DNA of 10,322 nt from Candidatus Bathyarchaeota archaeon (GTDB lineage Archaea > Thermoproteota > Bathyarchaeia > Bathyarchaeales > Bathyarchaeaceae), in assembly GCA_003662715.1 (NCBI GenBank), contig QMYO01000035.1:1-10322 (forward strand). Direction: 5' to 3'. The stretch's first letter is position 1. Each line of letters starts with the position of its first letter. The position numbers were made by a program, and so were the translations under genes. Of this stretch, positions 5,993 to 10,322 are shown piece after piece. The notes beneath the pieces were generated by a model. That model was not told the origin of the DNA. It made no database searches and saw only the letters and a program-made list of their open reading frames with translations.

Positions 5993-6529
5993 ATGAAAAT
6001 AGCAATTCTACGCATAGGAACTGTGGACAAAGATGCAATAGATGAAATCAAAAGCGGTTTATGCGAAACCTTTCCAAAGGCCGATTGTGTAATTCTAAGA
6101 AATGTGATGCCTATTCCTCAAGATGCATATAATGCAAGCAGACGTCAATATTTTTCTAGCAAAGTTTTGGCTAAAATGCACAACTATATTGATAAGTCTG
6201 ATGTAAACCGCGTTTTAGGAGTAACCGAAATGGACCTTTACGTGCCAGGTCTAAACTTCGTTTTCGGAGAAGCTCAGTGCCCAGGAACTATGGCTATCAT
6301 ATCCTTATGTAGGCTTAAACCTGAATTTTATGGACACCCAGCAGACAGAAAACTCTTCATAGAGCGCTCTAGGAAAGAGGCGGTTCACGAAGTTGGACAC
6401 ACATTGGGGTTAAGACACTGCGCCAATCCAGTTTGTATAATGTTCTTTTCTAACAACATTCAAATGACAGACATGAAAAAACTCAAATTTTGCGAAAAAT
6501 GTTGGCCAAAAGTGTTGCGAAAAATATAG
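5993..6529 (+). CDS. amzA: Archaemetzincin, zinc metalloprotease
   Basis: The preferred form is 178 residues, opening MKIAILRIGTVD, as archaemetzincins usually do. GAGG (5983-5986) is 6 nt before ATG 5993. The frame is open from ATG 5963 (188 residues), but that codon lies upstream of the predicted transcription start. The catalytic site is HEVGHTLGLRH (132-142), where H132, H136 and H142 bind zinc and E133 activates water. It runs straight into a Cys-rich tail, C143-ANPV-C148-I-M150 and then C167-EK-C170, which in this family binds a second structural zinc; M150 is the Met-turn. The spacing from M150 to CEKC is 16 residues by my count; the published archaeal pattern, as I recall it, has 17. 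An NFVFGEAQCPG segment precedes the site. No signal peptide is seen, so it is probably cytoplasmic. Native substrates are unknown. It is monocistronic and convergent with the AOR gene. Confidence 0.92.
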   Translation: MKIAILRIGTVDKDAIDEIKSGLCETFPKADCVILRNVMPIPQDAYNASRRQYFSSKVLAKMHNYIDKSDVNRVLGVTEMDLYVPGLNFVFGEAQCPGTMAIISLCRLKPEFYGHPADRKLFIERSRKEAVHEVGHTLGLRHCANPVCIMFFSNNIQMTDMKKLKFCEKCWPKVLRKI

Positions 6530-6561
6530 AAAATGATTGTAATGCTCTGCACACACAAGCC

Positions 6562-8430
6562 TTATCGTATCTTTTCTTCTAATACTTTGTCTGCATCCTC
6601 TAATCCTAGTCGTTTCAGCACTTCTGATTTCGGTATTCCATTCTCATCCCAGCCAACGAGCGCATAATATTCCTTTTTCGATTCCTCAAACTTGGCTTTG
6701 TCAATCTTTTTCCCAGCATAAGGACCAGATGGCAATGGCTCATAGAATCTTGCAGGGTTGTCGTCGTGCACTTTTGGGTCCCATTTGAGGTCAGGTCCGC
6801 CCAGAAGCAAAAGTATTCTTTGCAGCTGGAGTATCCTAAGCGCTGATGTCTTGTACCATTCTTTAGGCCCTATTTTCCATCCTGTGACTGCCTTAAAGAA
6901 ATCCCATATTAGCGCTTCTGACGGCGCAAAAGTGGTGAACCAGCAATAGACGCCTGAGTCGTGAAGAATTATGGCTAACTCACTGTCGCCATGATCAATT
7001 GGTACATACGCTATTGAAGTGTGGTCTCCCGCCTGTACAGAGCAGGCGTAAGATATGTCTATTGGATAGTCCTTTCCGCTTCTGATTCCATGGGCTCCAA
7101 TAGCCATTCCTTTTTCTTGAACCGCATATTGCATCACATCTTTTCTTTTCATTTTCTGTATTTTGAGGGCGGCTCTGTAGGAACCATCTGCTAGTATGTC
7201 TCCAATTCCTTCTCGCGCAGCAACTTTCTCAGCTAGTGCAGCGAATGCTTTTGCGTCTCCCCACTTCAACTCTATGCCACCTAAGTCCTCTTTGGTTAGG
7301 ATGCCTCTCTGATAGAGTTCACCAGCGAACCCCAGCAGATTTCCACACTGTATACCGCAGAGTCCCAAATCATCTATTAAAGATGACAGATAAACCGCTT
7401 CTTCCGGGGTGAAAATACCTAGGTTTGTTCCCAAATAGGCTTGAAGTTCATAGTCGGGATTATCTCCTATGGTGCCCTTAAACGAGCCAGCTTTTACCAT
7501 CGCAATTTTCATGCATGTTACAGGGCAGCCGAAGTCTCCCCAGTATCTTTTTATCCAAACTCTCTGCTCGAATCTGTTCACTCCGAAGCTTTTTTGGTTG
7601 TGCCACTCCTCCTGCCAGTTTCTAACAGGCTCAGAGCTGTCTTGAGCACCAACCTCATAGCCTGCGGCGGCTGTTCCCCACCGTCTTAACGAGTCTCCTT
7701 TGTAACATTTCCGTGACACTTTTTCTATGAGCAGCTTTACTTTCTCTATATCTTCTACTTCAGGTAGTGGTCCTGTGCCTTTAACTACCAGCGCCTTAAG
7801 ATTCTTTGAGCCCATTACCGCTCCGTATCCACCGTAGCCGGCGGCATGCGTCCATTTTGTCATCACAGAGGCCATTCTAACTTTGTTCTCTCCAGCGGGT
7901 CCTATGTAGAGTATTGCAGGTTCCTTCCAGACGCCATAATGAGGAAATCTTTTTTCGAGTTTTTCCCTACTCTCTTTTGTTAGGGTCTTCAGGGTTTGCT
8001 TTCCATTTTTGCCCCAAACATGACTCGCATCGTTAATTTCAATTTGAGAATCTGTAATGAACAGGTAGCTGGGTTTAGCAGCCTTACCCGTGATGATTAA
8101 ACCATCATAACCCGCGCATTTCAGCTCTATTGGAAACTCTCCAGCAATCGTTGAGCCAACTACACCATTGCTCTGCGGAGACTTCCCGGATACGCAGATT
8201 CTGCCTCCTGGAAAGAAACCGGTGAGAGGCCCAGTTAAGACTAAAAGAATATTTTCCGGCCCAAGCGGATCAACAGTTTCCCAGCGAGTTCCTAATCTAT
8301 CCCATAGAATCTTGGTGGCTAAGCCTCTGCCACCTATATACTGTCTTAAAATGTTCTCGTTGAAGGTTACGTTTTTTATGTTCTCTGTTGAAAGATCAAT
8401 TTCTAGAAACTTACCTGTGTATCCCCGCAT
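6562..8430 (-). CDS. AOR-family tungsten/molybdenum aldehyde:ferredoxin oxidoreductase
   Basis: The 622-residue protein is full length. The AOR N-terminal domain (1 to about 215) opens with MRGYTGKFLEIDLS and includes YIGGRGLATKILWD, a SGKSPQSNG segment (81-89) and AGYGGYGAVMGSKNLKALVV (197-216), which contact the bis-pterin cofactor. The C-terminal domains follow to the end. The first pterin motif DDLGLCG (353-359) fits DxxGLC; the second, DSGVYC (491-496), is degenerate. The [4Fe-4S] motif reads D299-x2-C302-x3-C306 with C496 as fourth ligand, so Asp replaces the usual first Cys. The family oxidises aldehydes to acids and reduces ferredoxin, in the cytoplasm. The start follows the polyferredoxin stop by 3 nt; no good separate ribosome-binding site is seen, so translation is probably coupled. 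The aldehyde substrate, and whether W or Mo is used, cannot be told. Confidence 0.93.
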   Translation of the reverse strand: MRGYTGKFLEIDLSTENIKNVTFNENILRQYIGGRGLATKILWDRLGTRWETVDPLGPENILLVLTGPLTGFFPGGRICVSGKSPQSNGVVGSTIAGEFPIELKCAGYDGLIITGKAAKPSYLFITDSQIEINDASHVWGKNGKQTLKTLTKESREKLEKRFPHYGVWKEPAILYIGPAGENKVRMASVMTKWTHAAGYGGYGAVMGSKNLKALVVKGTGPLPEVEDIEKVKLLIEKVSRKCYKGDSLRRWGTAAAGYEVGAQDSSEPVRNWQEEWHNQKSFGVNRFEQRVWIKRYWGDFGCPVTCMKIAMVKAGSFKGTIGDNPDYELQAYLGTNLGIFTPEEAVYLSSLIDDLGLCGIQCGNLLGFAGELYQRGILTKEDLGGIELKWGDAKAFAALAEKVAAREGIGDILADGSYRAALKIQKMKRKDVMQYAVQEKGMAIGAHGIRSGKDYPIDISYACSVQAGDHTSIAYVPIDHGDSELAIILHDSGVYCWFTTFAPSEALIWDFFKAVTGWKIGPKEWYKTSALRILQLQRILLLLGGPDLKWDPKVHDDNPARFYEPLPSGPYAGKKIDKAKFEESKKEYYALVGWDENGIPKSEVLKRLGLEDADKVLEEKIR

Positions 8431-8433
8431 TTT

Positions 8434-8979
8434 TCAGGTCAACTCCTCTCCAGCTTCTCCGTAGAGATTGATGACTAGGTCTCGTGTTATCTCTTCTGGT
8501 GTGCAAGCGTACAGTTTGTATGCGCGGTCACGCTCCGATATTTGTTCGTCTGCTTTAGAAATGATTCTAAGCGCTCCCCATTTTCCTTCCTTACACACTT
8601 TTACGCATTGAGGTTTGCCTCCACAAAGGTCACATATCACTGCATAATTCTCAGTGGGATGCATGTGAGGAACTTTGCCTGGGCAGGCGTTGATGCAGAT
8701 GCCGCAACCCGTACATTTTTCTTTGTCGACTAGAACTGCTTCTGTTTCTTCGCTTACTGATAGAGCGCCTACTGGGCAGGATTCGACGCATGGGTAGTCT
8801 TCGCACTGAACGCAGAGATGGGGGACTTCAGCGCCTGGAACGAGCATGAAAATTCGAATTCTTGAAGCTTCGGGCCATATTTTATTTTCATGGAAAAGGG
8901 AGCACGCTATCTCACATTTTCTGCAGCCGCTGCATTTCAGATAGTCTCTGACGATCCAGATTCGTTTTTGAGAGCTCAT
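8434..8979 (-). CDS. Polyferredoxin with four [4Fe-4S] sites, electron carrier of the AOR
   Basis: The 181-residue protein has 16 cysteines in four sets: C16/19/22/26, C56/59/64/68, C89/92/95/99 and C116/119/125/129. Sets 2 and 3 have the classic CP ending (VESCP, INACP). The pattern resembles the HycB/DmsB type of electron-transfer subunit, predicting four [4Fe-4S] clusters. No Tat or Sec signal and no membrane helix is seen, so it is cytoplasmic. The C-terminal 40 residues carry no cluster motif. It is the first gene of a two-gene operon with the AOR, separated by only 3 nt, so it most likely takes electrons from the AOR and hands them on. ATG 8979-8977 is supported by GAGG (complement of 8989-8992) 9 nt upstream. 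The TATA-like ATTTAAAT at 9027-9034 gives a leader of about 26 nt. Confidence 0.92.
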   Translation of the reverse strand: MSSQKRIWIVRDYLKCSGCRKCEIACSLFHENKIWPEASRIRIFMLVPGAEVPHLCVQCEDYPCVESCPVGALSVSEETEAVLVDKEKCTGCGICINACPGKVPHMHPTENYAVICDLCGGKPQCVKVCKEGKWGALRIISKADEQISERDRAYKLYACTPEEITRDLVINLYGEAGEELT

Positions 8980-9026
8980 TGCTTATAACCTCTAATAGGA
9001 GTCTTACGAAATTTTCCGTTGGTTAC

Positions 9027-9034
9027 ATTTAAAT
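9027..9034. promoter_or_regulatory. Palindromic TATA element shared by divergent genes
   Basis: ATTTAAAT is a perfect palindrome. To the left it predicts minus-strand initiation near 9005, with the polyferredoxin ATG at 8979. To the right it predicts plus-strand initiation near 9056, with the ribosome-binding site AGGTG (9061-9065) and TTG 9073 of the broken ferritin-like gene. One element may thus have served both directions; the minus-strand use is the better supported because that operon is intact. Confidence 0.45.
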
Positions 9035-9072
9035 CTAATGATAACTTTTTGATTATGAATAGGTGTATGTGA

Positions 9073-9201
9073 TTGGTATCTAAAAAGTTGTTGGAGCTGC
9101 TTAATGAGGGAATAGCGCGAGAGCTTCAGGTGTCTATTCAGTATATGTGGCAGCATGTCTTGGTTAGAGGCATCACGATACGTTTTCAAAACTTCTGGTA
9201 G
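9073..9201 (+). pseudogene. Truncated ferritin/bacterioferritin-like gene, N-terminal helix only
   Basis: From TTG 9073 the frame reads 42 codons to TAG 9199-9201. The first 34 residues (MVSKKLLELLNEGIARELQ and then VSIQYMWQHVLVRGI) look like helix A of the ferritin-like superfamily, with a helix-A glutamate at E17 in ARELQ as expected for a ferroxidase ligand. The last eight (TIRFQNFW) do not fit and the stop follows. No helix B to D, and no second EXXH-type motif, is found in any plus-strand frame before the opposing gene ends at 9271; intact relatives are about 140-170 residues. A good AGGTG ribosome-binding site lies 7 nt before the TTG, so the 5' end looks well preserved. A 3' deletion probably broke the gene, and the decay looks recent. 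It could alternatively be expressed as a short peptide. Family assignment is from motif recall. Confidence 0.6.
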
Positions 9202-9270
9202 GAATGTTTGAGCTTGCGCAACCAGAACTATAATTGCATAGGAGCTTTTTACCAAAATATTCTTTCAGCA

Positions 9271-10322
9271 CTAAATTTTATTTTCCACCACTAAGTCTTG
9301 TTTGTCTAACCTTTTTGGAATAATCTTTTGAAGCAAATCCAAAAACTCATTGTCTGTTAATGCGCTTCTGCGGCTTTCAGAAACCTTTTTTACCATTTCC
9401 GTGATTTCTTTCAGTTTAGCTTCATCAGGGTTGATGCCAAACTCTTCTAATTTCGCTTTTACCGCGTGAGACCCACTTAACTTTCCAAGAATTAGCTTAC
9501 GTGTACGTCCTATTAATTCGGGCGGATATGGTTCGTAGGTGACTGGATGCTTGAGAACGGCGTCTTGATGAATACCGGATGTATGGGAAAATATGTTTTC
9601 ACCCGACACTGGTTTGTTAGGAGCGATTTGTACTTTGGATAACTCTTCTACTATTTTACATAAGCTATGGAGGCTCTTCATATGAAAGTTCTTAATTCCG
9701 TAGAAATTGTGTAAGTTGATAATTACTTCTTCTGTTGCGGCGACTCCCGCTCGCTCTCCTAATCCATTCACTGCAGAGGATATGATAGACGCACCTGCTT
9801 CCATGGCAGCGAGAGAATTGGCAACAGCCAAACCATGGTCGTTATGACAGTGAACTTCTATGGGAAGATCGGTTATATCTTTGACGGCTGAAACATAATT
9901 TCTAATTGTGTGAGGAGTGGCTAAACCAAGAGTGTCAACGATTCTTGGACAATCTACGCCATTTTCAATGACTTTTTTAAACACTGTTAACAAAAACTCT
10001 AGGTCTGTTCTTGTGGAGTCTTCGGCGCTATAAGTTATGTATAGTCCTTTCTTTTTGGCATATCTAACGCATTCAACTGCTCTCTTCAAATATTCCTTTC
10101 GCGTTAGCCTTAACTTGTGCTTTAGGTGAATGTCTGATGGAGGAAAGCTCATCATAACTCCATAACAGCCGCAATCAGCAACAGCATCAATATCCGATTT
10201 TACAGCTCGAGCGAAGCCAAAGACTTCGATGTTTAATCCTTCTGCTACGATGGCTTTAACAGCTCTCATTTCTCCATCAGAAGCGGCGGGAAAGCCAGCT
10301 TCAATTCTTTGAACTCCTACTC
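9271..10322 (-). CDS. Homocitrate / 2-isopropylmalate / citramalate synthase family protein, N-terminus outside window
   Basis: The frame is open to the window edge, so the ATG at 10269 is internal: residues VGVQRIEAGFPAASDGE precede it and belong to the TIM barrel. About 349 residues are visible. The protein is a DRE-TIM metallolyase condensing acetyl-CoA with a 2-oxo acid. The metal-binding pair is in HCHNDHG (codons about 9852-9844), followed by AVANSLAAMEAGA and the NGLGERAG loop. Subdomain I has SGENIFSHTSGIHQDAVLKHP, then LILGKLSGSHAV. The protein ends about 60 residues after GSHAV, without room for the roughly 120-residue LeuA regulatory domain, so it lacks feedback-domain architecture. 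This favours homocitrate-synthase or AksA/NifV-like short forms, but 2-oxoglutarate versus 2-oxoisovalerate or pyruvate cannot be decided. The DRE motif lies outside. It ends 69 nt from the ferritin remnant. Confidence 0.88.
   Translation of the reverse strand, partial: VGVQRIEAGFPAASDGEMRAVKAIVAEGLNIEVFGFARAVKSDIDAVADCGCYGVMMSFPPSDIHLKHKLRLTRKEYLKRAVECVRYAKKKGLYITYSAEDSTRTDLEFLLTVFKKVIENGVDCPRIVDTLGLATPHTIRNYVSAVKDITDLPIEVHCHNDHGLAVANSLAAMEAGASIISSAVNGLGERAGVAATEEVIINLHNFYGIKNFHMKSLHSLCKIVEELSKVQIAPNKPVSGENIFSHTSGIHQDAVLKHPVTYEPYPPELIGRTRKLILGKLSGSHAVKAKLEEFGINPDEAKLKEITEMVKKVSESRRSALTDNEFLDLLQKIIPKRLDKQDLVVENKI

Noticed and set aside
7441..7689. Plus-strand open frames opposite the AOR and polyferredoxin genes (also near 6758, 8168 and 8542)
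   Set aside because: They are reverse-complement shadows of strongly conserved minus-strand proteins, without ribosome-binding sites or motifs.
9004..9255. Minus-strand open frame of 83 codons opposite the ferritin remnant
   Set aside because: Its translation has no recognisable motif, it lies antisense to a clearly ferritin-like stretch, and it would cover the polyferredoxin promoter and leader.

Overview
The window looks like part of an archaeal chromosome with moderate-to-low GC. Several genes are preceded by archaeal-style TATA elements about 25 nt upstream of a short leader. Purine-rich Shine-Dalgarno sites and TTG starts are frequent. An archaemetzincin, an AOR/ferredoxin pair and a lone AbrB-like protein are all present. 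The gene set and protein flavour resemble anaerobic uncultivated lineages such as Bathyarchaeia, but that placement is inference; no rRNA or other marker is in the window.

Layout. At 1-207 is the 3' end of a class III aminotransferase (+). It converges on an EamA/DMT exporter (332-1198, -). A divergent promoter region (1199-1356) leads to an AMP-forming acyl-CoA synthetase (1357-2940, +). A small AbrB/SpoVT-like protein with its own promoter follows (3104-3286, +). Next is a tight four-gene operon (+): nitroreductase (3437-3958), two small two-helix membrane proteins (3971-4186 and 4195-4425), and an APC-superfamily amino-acid permease (4436-5905). Each downstream gene's Shine-Dalgarno site touches the previous stop codon. 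A hairpin plus T-tract and a strong TATA box then separate the operon from an archaemetzincin (start best placed at 5993, stop 6529, +). The right part is mainly minus strand. A two-gene operon encodes a 16-Cys polyferredoxin (8434-8979) and an AOR-family tungsten/molybdenum aldehyde oxidoreductase (6562-8430). A broken ferritin-like gene lies divergent to it (9073-9201, +). A homocitrate/isopropylmalate-synthase-family gene runs off the right edge (9271-10322, -).

How the genes may work together (inference). Aminotransferase, amino-acid permease, AOR with ferredoxin, and acyl-CoA synthetase fit peptide or amino-acid fermentation: uptake, transamination to 2-oxo acids, aldehyde oxidation to acids with reduction of ferredoxin, and acid activation to CoA thioesters. 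The genes are not in one operon, so this link is thematic only.

The most interesting items are: an AOR whose iron-sulfur motif starts with Asp instead of Cys; a truncated ferritin gene hidden in the 8980-9270 gap; a palindromic TATA element between the ferredoxin operon and that remnant; and a pair of look-alike small membrane proteins translationally coupled to a permease. I found no CRISPR array, tRNA, rRNA, insertion sequence or convincing undescribed defence system.
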